From: W-Chloroflexi-9 sp045863195
GTDB taxonomy: Bacteria; Chloroflexota; Dehalococcoidia; UBA2979
DNA: 64,000 bases
Direction of reading: 5' to 3'
NCBI GenBank assembly: GCA_045863195.1
Contig: BTUI01000010.1
Span: 55,890 to 119,889 of the forward strand
Made by a program: the position numbers and the translations under genes. The notes below the pieces were generated by a model. It was not told the DNA's origin and did no database searches. It was given only the letters and a program-made list of their open reading frames with translations. Of this stretch, positions 16,455 to 24,831 are shown piece after piece (the first letter of the stretch is position 1; each line of letters begins with the position of its first letter).

Positions 16455-17255
16455 CTACCGGCCGATGAATTTCGGCGCGCGCTTCTCCCGGAACGCCTGC
16501 ACGCCTTCCTTCGCGTCCTCTGTGTTGCGGGCGAGTTGGGCCAGCCGCGTCTCGTAGTCCGTGAAGCCGTCCAGTTCCGCCAGGACGGATCGGTTCACCG
16601 TCAGTTTCCACGCTGCGTAGGTCTTCGTCGGGCCGTTCGCGAGTTCGTCGATGAACGCGCCCAGGCTCTCCTCCCACGTGGCGGCTGGCCACAGGCGCTG
16701 GAGGATCCCGACGCGCTCCGCCTCCACGGCGTCGATCACGCGACCGGTCATCAGCAGGTCCATCGCCCGCGACTGCCCGATGAGCCGCGGGAGCAGGAGG
16801 CCCACCCCCTGCCCGGCGAAGATCGCCTTCCCCGAGCGGATGTCCCCGATCACGATGTCGTCCCGCGCCACGCGGAAGTCGCAGGAGAGCGCCGTCACCC
16901 ACCCGGCCCCGTGGCAGAGGCCGTTGAGCGCGGCCACCACCGGCTTCGGCGCGCTCATGAGCGTCTTCACGAGGTTGTGGTGCGGCCCGAGGTTGGTGGA
17001 GAGGCCCACCGGCTCGCCGTAGCGGTCGGGGCGGCCACCCATGCCGCCGACGATGTCGTCGCCGGAGGAGAACGCGCGGCCGGTGCCGGTGATGACGATG
17101 ACGCGCACGTCCTCGTCGCGGCCCATCGCGCGGACGAACTCGGTCACGCCCTCGAGCATGTCGAAGGTGATGGCGTTCAGGCGCTCCGGGCGGTTGAACG
17201 CGACCGTGGCGACCGCGCCGTTTCGCTCGAACCTCAGGCCGTCAACGGGATCCAT
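16455..17255 (-). CDS. enoyl-CoA hydratase/isomerase (crotonase) family protein
   Basis: A 266-residue crotonase-fold protein binding a CoA ester. The oxyanion-hole segments are visible: AFSSGDDIVGG (~61-71) and GLCHGAGWV (~111-119). The two glutamates that activate water in true enoyl-CoA hydratases are not at their usual places: the first site reads WVTALSCD instead of CELAMMCD, and the second lies in IGDIRSG with no PE. I therefore infer another crotonase reaction (isomerase, hydrolase or C-C bond cleavage) rather than simple hydration. GAGGAGGGGG lies upstream of the ATG. It is in line with the CMD, DUF35 and thiolase genes upstream, a likely CoA-ester degradation group. Confidence 0.88.
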   Translation of the reverse strand: MDPVDGLRFERNGAVATVAFNRPERLNAITFDMLEGVTEFVRAMGRDEDVRVIVITGTGRAFSSGDDIVGGMGGRPDRYGEPVGLSTNLGPHHNLVKTLMSAPKPVVAALNGLCHGAGWVTALSCDFRVARDDIVIGDIRSGKAIFAGQGVGLLLPRLIGQSRAMDLLMTGRVIDAVEAERVGILQRLWPAATWEESLGAFIDELANGPTKTYAAWKLTVNRSVLAELDGFTDYETRLAQLARNTEDAKEGVQAFREKRAPKFIGR

Positions 17256-17337
17256 CGCTGCCCCCTCCTCATCGCGTCGAGCGGCGGCAGGCTACCACGA
17301 ACGTCATGCGCCGTGGCCGCCCGCCGCGCACTCTCGC

Positions 17338-17886
17338 TCAGGCGGGCAGTGGCGGCTCCACCCCTGCCGGGAGGGGCACGTCGAAGACGTTGAGCGTCAT
17401 CGAGACGAGGCCGTAGTAGCCGACGATCCCGACGAGGTCGACGACACCCCGCTCCCCGAACACCTCGATGGCGCGGGCGTAGGTCGCGTCCGACACGCGC
17501 TTCGTGTTCAGGAACTCCGTCACGAAGTCGTAGATGGCGGCCTCCGGGCCGGTCACGTCCGGACGCACCCCCGTTCGGATCGCCTCGATCACCGCGTCCG
17601 GCAGCCCGGCCTCCCGCGCGAGGCGGGCGTGGGCGTAGAACTCATACTGGGACTTCCAGTACGCGCCGGTGACGATGATCGCCATCTCCGACAGGCGCGG
17701 CGGGAGCGAGGAGTGGAAGCGGCAGAACTCGCCGAGCCGCTGCGCGCGGTCGGCGAGTTGCGGCGACCGCAGCCACGGGTCGAACGGGCCGCGAAGGCCG
17801 CCCCGCGGCCCGGACACGATCGCATTCGCGACCTCCTGCTGCTCGGGCGTCAGGTGGTCCAGGTCCAGCGGGGTCAACCTCGGCAT
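17338..17886 (-). CDS. carboxymuconolactone decarboxylase (CMD) family protein
   Basis: A 182-residue all-helical CMD-fold protein. It opens with the typical LTPEQQEVANAI, and the core has LSEMAIIVTGAYWKSQYEFYAHARLAREAG (residues ~72-101), where AhpD-type members carry CxxC and a catalytic His. Here the His is present (YAHAR) but both cysteines are absent, so a peroxidase role is unlikely and a decarboxylase or other small-molecule role is more plausible. It lies between a crotonase and a DUF35/thiolase pair, suggesting ring or side-chain catabolism. The ATG is preceded by GAGAGG. Confidence 0.8.
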   Translation of the reverse strand: MPRLTPLDLDHLTPEQQEVANAIVSGPRGGLRGPFDPWLRSPQLADRAQRLGEFCRFHSSLPPRLSEMAIIVTGAYWKSQYEFYAHARLAREAGLPDAVIEAIRTGVRPDVTGPEAAIYDFVTEFLNTKRVSDATYARAIEVFGERGVVDLVGIVGYYGLVSMTLNVFDVPLPAGVEPPLPA

Positions 17887-17918
17887 CGGTCAGTCCTCTC
17901 GTGTGTCGGGCGCGGCGG

Positions 17919-18332
17919 TCACGCCGGTCGGAAGACGGGGATCGGGTACTCCCCGGAGTCCTGCGGCTCGAAGACCACCTGCACGCGCATGCCGATCTTC
18001 ACGTCCTTCGTGGGGTCGCCCACGCCGGTGATGCCGCTCAGCATCCGGAAGCCCTCGTCCAGGTCGATGTAGGCCACGGCGTACGCGCCGAGGTCGGCGA
18101 AGGCAGGGCTGCGGTTCTGGCGCACCACGGAGTAGGTGTAGACGGTGCCCAGCCCCTTCGACACGCGGGTCGCGAGGCGGGTGGAGCCGCAGGCCGTGCA
18201 GTGCGAGCGCGGCGTGAAGACCACGCCGTTGCACGCCTCGCACACCTGGTAGCGGAGTTCGTTCGCCTTCGCGCCGTCCCAGAAGGCCTGCGTGTCGTGT
18301 TCCGGGAAGACGGGCTGCAGTCGGTTGGCCAT
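17919..18332 (-). CDS. DUF35 OB-fold protein with N-terminal zinc ribbon
   Basis: A 137-residue protein with zinc ribbon CEAC ... CTAC (~residues 30-50) and OB-fold (TVYTYSVV, AVAYIDLDEGFRM). It is the partner of the thiolase-like protein encoded immediately upstream (28-base gap). The start at 18332 (MANRLQP) is chosen because AAGGGA lies nine bases before it; the frame extends upstream into Pro/Ala-rich sequence that overlaps the thiolase 3' end. In known thiolase/DUF35 complexes this subunit is needed for activity. Confidence 0.87.
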   Translation of the reverse strand: MANRLQPVFPEHDTQAFWDGAKANELRYQVCEACNGVVFTPRSHCTACGSTRLATRVSKGLGTVYTYSVVRQNRSPAFADLGAYAVAYIDLDEGFRMLSGITGVGDPTKDVKIGMRVQVVFEPQDSGEYPIPVFRPA

Positions 18333-18360
18333 GTTCGGATTCCCTTCGGTCGGTGGTGCG

Positions 18361-19548
18361 TTAGTCGGCGGCGAGGATGACGGTGCCGCCGGCGTGGGTG
18401 GCGCCCAGGAGGCCACCGTTGCCGTGAGCGACCGCCAGCTTCGCGCCGGGCACCTGGCTGGTGGACTCGCCGCGCAACTGCCGCGCGGACTCCAGCAGCA
18501 GGAAGATGCCGCGCATGCCGGGGTGGTTGGAGGAGAGACCGCCGCCGTCCGTGTTCAGCGCCGGGCCGCCGGGCGTGTCCCAGCGCAGCCGGCCGCCCTG
18601 CACGTATGACCCCGCCTCGCCCTTCTTGCAGAAGCCGAGGTCCTCCAGCATCACCGCGACCGTGATCGTGAAGGAGTCGTAGATCATCGCGATGTCGATT
18701 TCGCCGGGCGTCACGCCCGCCTGCCCGAATGCGACCGGGGCGCTCTGCGCGGCCGCGCTGGTCGTGATGTCGTTCTGGTTCGTCTTGTACGCGGTGGCCT
18801 CGCCGGCGCCGATGAGCCAGACGGGCTTCTTCTTCGTCCCCTTCGCCACGTCCTTGCTCGCGATCACGATCGCACCGCCGCCGTCCGAGACCATGCAGCA
18901 CTCCAGGAGGTGGAGCGGGTCGGCCAGCATGCGCGACTGCACCACGTCATCCACGGTGATCTCGCGGATATCGGCGAAGTTCAGGTCCTGCATCGCCTGC
19001 ACGGCCTGAGGGTTACGCATCGCGTGCGCCCGCGTGGCGACGGAGATCTCCGCGAGCTGCGCGGTGGTCGTGCCGTACTCGTGCATATGCCGGTGCGCGA
19101 CCATCGCGTAGTTGGAGATCAGCGTGACGCCGTACGGGTTCTCCATGTTCGACTGCCACGAGCCGCCGGCCCTCGGGCCGCCGGTGCCGATGGGGATGCG
19201 CTGGCTCGCGGCCTTCGAGCCATACGAGAGCACGGCCACGTTGCAGCGGCCCGCCGCGATGTCTCGCATCGCGTGCGCGGCGTGGAACTCGTAGGAGGAG
19301 CCACCCACCATGGTGGTGTCGATCACCTTCGGCTTGATGCCGAGGTAGGGCGCCAGGCCCAGGCCGCCGCCGCCTTCGCCCTCACCGGCGTCGTAGAGGC
19401 CGTCCACGTCCGCCCAGGAGAGCCCTGCGTCCTCCAGCGCCTTGCCGATCGACTGCGCCTTGATCTGGAGCGCCGAGACGCCCGGGTCCAGCCGCTTCGG
19501 CCATTCGTAGATGCCGACGATTGCGGCGTCCCGTTGCTGTGTCGCCAC
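18361..19548 (-). CDS. thiolase-like protein lacking both catalytic cysteines (Ltp2-like)
   Basis: A 395-residue thiolase-fold protein closely similar in layout to the one at 12342-13541. At the nucleophile position it has Ser (VGGSSY, Ser84), and near the C-terminus the second Cys is replaced (AVAHGNGG). It keeps the conserved YDSFT and NTDGGGLSSNHPGM. Loss of both cysteines together with a DUF35 partner is the hallmark of Ltp2-type retro-aldolases that remove propionyl-CoA or acetyl-CoA side chains, so an aldolase is more likely than a thiolase; this is inference. The GTG start follows GGGAGG by six bases. It leads a probable four-gene operon (thiolase-like, DUF35, CMD, crotonase). Confidence 0.85.
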   Translation of the reverse strand: MATQQRDAAIVGIYEWPKRLDPGVSALQIKAQSIGKALEDAGLSWADVDGLYDAGEGEGGGGLGLAPYLGIKPKVIDTTMVGGSSYEFHAAHAMRDIAAGRCNVAVLSYGSKAASQRIPIGTGGPRAGGSWQSNMENPYGVTLISNYAMVAHRHMHEYGTTTAQLAEISVATRAHAMRNPQAVQAMQDLNFADIREITVDDVVQSRMLADPLHLLECCMVSDGGGAIVIASKDVAKGTKKKPVWLIGAGEATAYKTNQNDITTSAAAQSAPVAFGQAGVTPGEIDIAMIYDSFTITVAVMLEDLGFCKKGEAGSYVQGGRLRWDTPGGPALNTDGGGLSSNHPGMRGIFLLLESARQLRGESTSQVPGAKLAVAHGNGGLLGATHAGGTVILAAD

Positions 19549-19605
19549 GCTGCACCTCCCCCGACGGCTCCCCCGGGCACCCGGTGCCCGGCAACACGGC
19601 CGTCA

Positions 19606-19634
19606 TTGCGGGCGGAATGTAGCGCGGATATCGT
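19606..19634 (+). promoter_or_regulatory. candidate leaderless promoter of the phosphoesterase gene
   Basis: TTGCGG (19606-19611), a 17-base spacer and TATCGT (19629-19634) end exactly six bases before the GTG start at 19641. No Shine-Dalgarno sequence is present. Confidence 0.42.
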
Positions 19635-19640
19635 CGCGGC

Positions 19641-20261
19641 GTGCGCATCGCCGTCATTTCCGACACCCACCTGCCGTCACTCATCCGCACCCCGGACGAA
19701 CTGGGGCCGCAGCTGGCCGCCTTCCTGGCCGGCGCCGACCTGATCCTCCACGGCGGGGACGTGGTGCGGCCCTCCGTCCTCGACTGGTGTGAGCAATTCG
19801 CGCCGCTCCTCGTCGCGCGCGGGAACAACGACGTGTTCGACGACCGGCGGATGGCGGAGCGTCAGATCGTGGACATCGAGGGCTGGCGCATCGGGATGGT
19901 CCACGAACTGCGCCCGGAGGAGCGCCCGGTCTCCGTGCTGGTGGAGGAGGCGCTGGGCGGGGAGCGGGTGGACATCCTGATCGGCGGCGACACGCACATC
20001 GAGCGGCTGGAGTACCGGGACGGCGTGGTGGTGCTGAACCCCGGCTCGCCCACGCTGCCGCATCACCGCGAATTCCGCCTGGGCGCCGCGGCGCTCCTCG
20101 AGATCACGCGCGACCGCCTGCACGCCGAGATCGTCGCCCTCGGCCACTCGGCGGATGCGGTGAATCCGACGGTGCCGCGCCACTTCGAGATCATCGAGCG
20201 GCGGATCGTCGCCGCCTCGCACAACGGCGAGCGGCTCCCGCTGGAGGGTGCCGCGGGCTGA
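19641..20261 (+). CDS. metallophosphoesterase, YfcE/MJ0936 family
   Basis: A 206-residue calcineurin-fold phosphodiesterase. Metal-binding motifs appear in order: SDTHLP (~residues 7-12), HGGDV (~37-41), GNND (~61-64), H in MVHE (~90), and GGDTHIE (~115-121) near the last His of the site. Related enzymes hydrolyse small phosphodiesters with Mn or Ni; the in-cell substrate is unknown. It ends two bases from the convergent 2H phosphoesterase gene. The GTG start is preceded by a -10-like element rather than a ribosome site. Confidence 0.88.
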   Translation: MRIAVISDTHLPSLIRTPDELGPQLAAFLAGADLILHGGDVVRPSVLDWCEQFAPLLVARGNNDVFDDRRMAERQIVDIEGWRIGMVHELRPEERPVSVLVEEALGGERVDILIGGDTHIERLEYRDGVVVLNPGSPTLPHHREFRLGAAALLEITRDRLHAEIVALGHSADAVNPTVPRHFEIIERRIVAASHNGERLPLEGAAG

Positions 20262-20263
20262 CG

Positions 20264-20791
20264 TCAGTCCCGCGCCAGCTCCCAGCGCTCCAGCACCTCG
20301 TACACCTCGCCCTGGAGTTCGCGGTACTCGACCGCCGCGATCGCGTACGGCTCGTCGAGCGCGAGCGCGGCACGGGCCGCGGCGACCACGTCCGGTGAGG
20401 CGGTGGCGGCGTTGCGGAGGCAGGACACGTGCCACGGCCAGGGGCGGAGCACGGGGAACCGCGCGTGCGCCCCATCGAACAGCCGCTCGCGCGCCGCGTC
20501 CAGCGCCTCGTGCGCCAGCACCTCCACGTACAGCGTCTCGGTCCCGCCGGAGAAGCGGTGGACGCCACCGAGGTGGACCGGGACGGCGGCGGGGAACGCG
20601 TGCACGACCTGCCGTGCGAGGGCGTCCCGCGCCTCGCGTGAGTCATCGTGCGGTGGGTCGTAGCAGAGCGTGACGTGGGGCGGATAGCGCCGTGCCTGCG
20701 CGGGGTCGTGGACCAGCCGCCACGCCTGGATGCGCTCGCCCGCGGCGCCCTCGATCGGCGCGATCAGAATCCGCCGGCCCTGCTCGCTCAT
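20264..20791 (-). CDS. 2H phosphoesterase superfamily protein (2'-5' RNA ligase-like)
   Basis: A 175-residue LigT-like protein. The two catalytic HxT/S motifs are seen as PPHVTLCY (~residues 37-44) and WPWHVSCLR (~120-128), each in a beta-strand context. Relatives are cyclic phosphodiesterases or RNA end-processing enzymes acting on 2',3'-cyclic phosphates. The ATG at 20791 has GGGAGG five bases upstream; the longer frame to 20827 does not. It may be the last gene of the nucleoside-import and salvage run, which would make a nucleotide substrate plausible, but that link is only positional. Confidence 0.75.
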   Translation of the reverse strand: MSEQGRRILIAPIEGAAGERIQAWRLVHDPAQARRYPPHVTLCYDPPHDDSREARDALARQVVHAFPAAVPVHLGGVHRFSGGTETLYVEVLAHEALDAARERLFDGAHARFPVLRPWPWHVSCLRNAATASPDVVAAARAALALDEPYAIAAVEYRELQGEVYEVLERWELARD

Positions 20792-20847
20792 GACACCTCC
20801 CGAGGACTCGTCGAGGTGCATCGTCACGCCCGTCCGTTAGGAACGCG

Positions 20848-22179
20848 TCAGGGCAGCCGGCCCGCGCGGTCGAGGAACGCGTCCACGATGCCGGCGAGGC
20901 CGGGCTCCTCCGTGTCGCCGTAGTCGTACCGCGCGCGGATTACCGGCACCGGCACGTCCAGCAGCGCGGCGAGGTCGATCGGCGTCCCCGACACCACGAG
21001 GTCGACCGGAGCGGTGGTGATGCTCGCCTGCAGCGCCGCAATCTGCTCCTCGCCGTAGCCGAGCGCCGGCAGGACGTTCCCGATGTGCGGGTAGGTCTCC
21101 AGCGCCTCCCGGATCGCCGGCGCGGCGTGCGGCCGCGGGTCGATGATCTGCGCCCCCGCCTCGGTCGCCGCGGCGTAGCCGGCGCCGTGCGACATGCCGC
21201 CGTGCGTGAGCGTGGGGCCGTCGTCCACCACCAGCACGCGTCGGCCGCGCACCGCCTCGGGATCGTCGAGGCGCACGAGGGAGGCACCGCGGACGATCGG
21301 CGCGGTGGGGTTCAGCCGGCGCGCCTCCGCCTCGGCCGTCGCGACCTGCTCCGGCGTCGCGGCGTTGGACTTCGCGACGACCACGACGTCCGCCATGCGC
21401 AGCACCGCCTCGCCGGGGTGGTGGCGCGCGGCGTCCAGCGGGCGGAGCGCGTCCGTCAGCGCGATGTGCAGGTCGGGGCGCAGGAACGGGAAGTCGTTGT
21501 TGCCGCCGTCCCAGATGATGACGTCTGCCTCGCGCTCCGCCAGCGCGAGGATCGCGGCGTAGTCCACGCCGGCGAACACCACCGTCCCCGCCTCGATGTG
21601 CGGCTCGTACTCCTCGCGCTCCTCGATCGTGCAGTCCGCCGCCTCGAGGTCCTCGCGGGTGGCGAGGCGCTGTACACGCTGCCGTTCGAGGTCGCCGTAC
21701 GGCATCGGGTGGCGGAGCGCGGCGACGCGCAGGCCGCGCGAGCGGAGGCGGCGGCTGATCCAGCGCGAAGTCTGCGACTTCCCGGTGCCGGTGCGTACGG
21801 CGGAGACCGCGATGACCGGGACGCGGGCCGTGAGCATCGTGCTCGCGGGGCCCAGCAGGGAGAAGTCGGCCCCCGCTGCGAGGGCGCGCGAGGCGGCGTG
21901 CATCACCGTCTCGTGCGTGACGTCGCTGTACGCGAACACCACCTCGTCCACGCGTTCCGCAGCGCAGATCGCCTCCAGGCGCGCTTCGTCCTCGATCGGG
22001 ATGCCGGAGGGGTACAGCGGCCCGGCGAGCGACGCCGGATAGCGCCGGTTGGCGATGCCGGGGATCTGCGTCGCGGTGAAGGCGACCACCTCGCAGGCGT
22101 CGTCGTTGCGGAAGACGGCGTTGAAGTTGTGGAAGTCCCGGCCCGCCGCGCCCATGATCACCACGCGTCGACGGTCCAT
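20848..22179 (-). CDS. cyclic 2,3-diphosphoglycerate synthetase-like P-loop protein
   Basis: A 443-residue protein matching the layout of archaeal cyclic-2,3-diphosphoglycerate synthetase. An N-terminal Rossmann-like domain (VVIMGAAGRDFHNFN, ~5-19) is followed by a P-loop domain (SAVRTGTGKSQ, ~126-136), an Asp/Gly/Asn-rich WDGGNNDFPF (~217-226) and VVVDDGPTLTHGGM (~307-320). Bacterial members occur without evidence of making cyclic diphosphoglycerate, so the true product is open; a thermal-solute role would suit a thermophile. The start at 22179 has GAGGAAGG upstream. It is 14 bases after the HPRT gene and is very probably co-transcribed with it. Confidence 0.75.
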   Translation of the reverse strand: MDRRRVVIMGAAGRDFHNFNAVFRNDDACEVVAFTATQIPGIANRRYPASLAGPLYPSGIPIEDEARLEAICAAERVDEVVFAYSDVTHETVMHAASRALAAGADFSLLGPASTMLTARVPVIAVSAVRTGTGKSQTSRWISRRLRSRGLRVAALRHPMPYGDLERQRVQRLATREDLEAADCTIEEREEYEPHIEAGTVVFAGVDYAAILALAEREADVIIWDGGNNDFPFLRPDLHIALTDALRPLDAARHHPGEAVLRMADVVVVAKSNAATPEQVATAEAEARRLNPTAPIVRGASLVRLDDPEAVRGRRVLVVDDGPTLTHGGMSHGAGYAAATEAGAQIIDPRPHAAPAIREALETYPHIGNVLPALGYGEEQIAALQASITTAPVDLVVSGTPIDLAALLDVPVPVIRARYDYGDTEEPGLAGIVDAFLDRAGRLP

Positions 22180-22193
22180 GCGGGGGCCTTCCT

Positions 22194-22784
22194 CTAGGGC
22201 GTCTCGTCCGCCTCGAGCGCGCAGATCGCGTCCAGCCCACGATACCGGCGTCCGCTGTCCATGCCGAAGCCCACAAGCCAGCAGTCGTCCGCGGTACGGA
22301 AGGCGAAGAAGTCCGGCTCGATCGCGGCGGCGCGGCGTTGAGGCTTGTCGATCAGCACGCACACCCGCACCGGCGTCAGCCCTCGGTCGGCGAGCATGTG
22401 GACGAGGGCGGACATCGTGGTGCCGGTGTCCAGCAGGTCGTCGACGAGCAGGACCGGGGCGCCCGGGTCAATGGCGCGGTCGAAGCGCTCCGGGAAGTCG
22501 ATCGCCGGCTCCGTCAACACCCCGTCCCCGGCGTAACTGGACGCGAAGATCGGCGCGATCAGCCACTTGCCCGGGGCGATCCGCTCGAGGGCGGCGCTGA
22601 GCGCGGCGGCGATGTGCAGCCCGCCGGTCAGCACCGGCACCAGGTTCACCGCCGGCGCGTCCTCGAACGCCTCGGCGATGCGGTGTGCCAGGCCGTCCAC
22701 GCCGGCGCGGACCTCGTCCGTGCTCCAGAGCACGCGCAGGTGCGGCGCGGCGGGCGTCTCGGCGGGGCGGAGGTCGGTGCTCAC
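22194..22784 (-). CDS. hpt: hypoxanthine/guanine phosphoribosyltransferase-type PRTase
   Basis: A 196-residue type I phosphoribosyltransferase that likely joins hypoxanthine or guanine to PRPP, giving IMP or GMP. The PRPP-binding loop is clear (VLLVDDLLDTGTTMSAL, ~residues 113-129). VLTGGLHIAA (~50-59) is the pyrophosphate-binding turn, and FFAFRTADDCWLVGFGMD (~158-175) the nucleobase/Mg region, as in HPRTs. GTG start with GAGGAG upstream. It lies directly downstream of a BMP-type nucleoside importer on the same strand, which fits purine salvage. Confidence 0.88.
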   Translation of the reverse strand: MSTDLRPAETPAAPHLRVLWSTDEVRAGVDGLAHRIAEAFEDAPAVNLVPVLTGGLHIAAALSAALERIAPGKWLIAPIFASSYAGDGVLTEPAIDFPERFDRAIDPGAPVLLVDDLLDTGTTMSALVHMLADRGLTPVRVCVLIDKPQRRAAAIEPDFFAFRTADDCWLVGFGMDSGRRYRGLDAICALEADETP

Positions 22785-22832
22785 GGGCGGCTCCTCACCG
22801 GTGGCGGCATTGTAGGCGCATCGTCAGCCACG

Positions 22833-23786
22833 TCATTCGCGCCAGAAGGCGCGCCCCAGCGCGCCCGGCGGTTCGCCCTGGAACAGCCGCCCGAAGGCGC
22901 GCGAGCGCGCCGCCAGCCGGCGGATCTCGGGGCGGTTCACCAGCACCAGCGTCATGATCATCAGCGGGAACGGCATGATCGGCAGCACCTGGGAAAGGTT
23001 CGGGAACGCCGGCTGCAGTTTCAGCGCCAGGACCTGCAGCAGGCCGAAGAGGTAGCACCCGAGGGCGGCCCGGCCGGGGTGCCAGCCACCGAAGATCACG
23101 ATGGCGAGCGCGATCCAGCCGTAGTTCGCGATGTGGCCGTCCGACCACCCCGCCTTCACGTCCAGCGAGAACGCCGCGCCACCGATCCCCACGAGCGCGC
23201 CGCCGAGCACGGTGTACAGGTAACGCAGCCGGTTGACCGGGATGCCCCGGGCGAAGGCCGCCTCCGGCCGCTCGCCCACGGCCTGCAACTCCAGCCCTCG
23301 ACGCGTATTGAACAGGAACCACATCGAGAGGCCGATGAGGATGAACGAGGCGTAGACGAGCGGGTTCTGCGCGAACAGGATCGTCCCGACCACCGGGAGT
23401 TCCGAGAGCCCGGGGATGTGCCACGAGCCGACGAACGGGCCGGGTTTGCGGACGTAGTCCTGCCCGAGGAAGGCGGAGAGGTTCGCCGCGAGCAGCGTGA
23501 GCACGAAGCCCACCGCCACCTGGTTCAGGCGCAGCTCGATGCTCGCGAAGGCGACGATGAGCGCGATGAACGCGGAGACGGCGGCGGCGGCGAGGAAGCC
23601 GAGCGTGACGCTGCCGGTCGTGAACGCGACGGCGAAGCCGACCATCGCGGACAGCAGCATGCTGCCGTCCAGCGAGAGGTTCACCACGCCGGCCTTCTCC
23701 GTGATCGTCTCGCCGATGACGGCGAACACCAGCGGCGAGGCGGCGGCGATGATCGTCGCGATCGTGGCGGCGGAGATATCAGGCAC
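22833..23786 (-). CDS. ABC transporter permease, BMP-associated nucleoside importer (second permease)
   Basis: A 317-residue inner-membrane permease of the branched-chain/simple-sugar superfamily (YufQ/NupQ type). About nine hydrophobic segments are visible. The family segments GVVNLSLDGSMLLSA (~32-46) and AEAAFARGIPVNR-like coupling loop (PEAAFARGIPVNRLRY, ~174-189) are present. It overlaps the first permease gene by eight bases, so the two subunits are made together as a heterodimer. Partners are the ATPase at 24828-26291 and the lipoprotein at 26321-27586. Confidence 0.88.
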   Translation of the reverse strand: MPDISAATIATIIAAASPLVFAVIGETITEKAGVVNLSLDGSMLLSAMVGFAVAFTTGSVTLGFLAAAAVSAFIALIVAFASIELRLNQVAVGFVLTLLAANLSAFLGQDYVRKPGPFVGSWHIPGLSELPVVGTILFAQNPLVYASFILIGLSMWFLFNTRRGLELQAVGERPEAAFARGIPVNRLRYLYTVLGGALVGIGGAAFSLDVKAGWSDGHIANYGWIALAIVIFGGWHPGRAALGCYLFGLLQVLALKLQPAFPNLSQVLPIMPFPLMIMTLVLVNRPEIRRLAARSRAFGRLFQGEPPGALGRAFWRE

Positions 23787-24831
23787 GGTCCGCCGCCTCG
23801 CGCTCGCGCTCGTGGAGCGCCTGCCAGCCGCTCGCCAGTAGGACCGCCAGCACCAGCGCGCCCTGGAACACGCCGCCGAGCGAGGAGTGCAGCCCGAGGC
23901 GCAACTGCAACTGCACGCCGCCGGCGGCGATGATCGCGAAGAAGAACGCGATCGGTGCGGTCCAGGCGATCCGGAAGCCGGCGAGCAGCACCACGAGGAT
24001 CCCGAGGAAGCCGTACCCGCCGGAGACGGACGGGACGAGTTTGTGGTGCTGCGCGCCGACCAGCACCGCGCCGGCGATGCCCGCGATCGCGCCGCTCAGC
24101 AGGAAGGCGTACATCAGGTACCGCGCTGTGGGGATGCCGAGACGTGCCGCGGACGCGCGGCCGTTCCCGGTCGCACGGAGCCGGAGCCCGAAGCGCGTCC
24201 ACCTCAGCAGGACGAACACGAGCACCACCGCGAGCACACCGAGGCCCACCGCCAGCGGGGAGACGCGCAGGCCCTCGAGCGTGGGGAACCAGGCGGCGTC
24301 CGGGAATGGTTCGGTGCCGCTGGTAGAGGCGATGCCGGGGCGCTTCCACGGCCCGAGGACGAGGTAGATGACCGCGCCGGTGGCGACGAACGTCAGCCCC
24401 AGGCCTCCGAAGATCTCGTGGACGCCGCCCTTCACGTTCAGGACGCCCAGCAGCGCCGCCCACGCGGCGCCGCCGGCAATGCCGGCCGCGATCATGGCGC
24501 TGATGACGACCGGCGCGGGGGCGTCGAGCGTGCGCGCGACCCAGGAGGCGGCGATCGCGCCGGCGATGATCTGGCCCTCCACGCCGATGTTCCACAGGCC
24601 GGCCGTGAACGTGACAACCAGCGCCGCGCAGGCGAGCGCGAGCGGCGCCCACACCATGAGCGTGTCGCCGATGCGCTGCCGGCCGTCCACCGACCCGCGC
24701 ACGAGGTGCTGCACCGTCTCCACCGGCGGCGCGTCCGCGACCCAGAGCAGGACGAGGCCGACCGAGAGCGCGATCGGCAACGCGACGAGCCTTGGCGCGG
24801 CCGCCCGCGCGAGGGCGATCGCCCGGCTCAC
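23779..24831 (-). CDS. ABC transporter permease, BMP-associated nucleoside importer (first permease)
   Basis: A 350-residue permease of the YufP/NupP type. It has an N-terminal TM helix, NIGVEGQIIAGA (~81-92), an EIFGGLGLTFVATGAVIY segment and a coupling loop RATGNGRASAARLGIPTARY (~217-236). About ten TM helices are expected. The ATG overlaps the ATPase stop (ATGA) and the end overlaps the second permease by eight bases, the tight packing usual for these importers. Confidence 0.88.
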   Translation of the reverse strand: MSRAIALARAAAPRLVALPIALSVGLVLLWVADAPPVETVQHLVRGSVDGRQRIGDTLMVWAPLALACAALVVTFTAGLWNIGVEGQIIAGAIAASWVARTLDAPAPVVISAMIAAGIAGGAAWAALLGVLNVKGGVHEIFGGLGLTFVATGAVIYLVLGPWKRPGIASTSGTEPFPDAAWFPTLEGLRVSPLAVGLGVLAVVLVFVLLRWTRFGLRLRATGNGRASAARLGIPTARYLMYAFLLSGAIAGIAGAVLVGAQHHKLVPSVSGGYGFLGILVVLLAGFRIAWTAPIAFFFAIIAAGGVQLQLRLGLHSSLGGVFQGALVLAVLLASGWQALHEREREAADRA

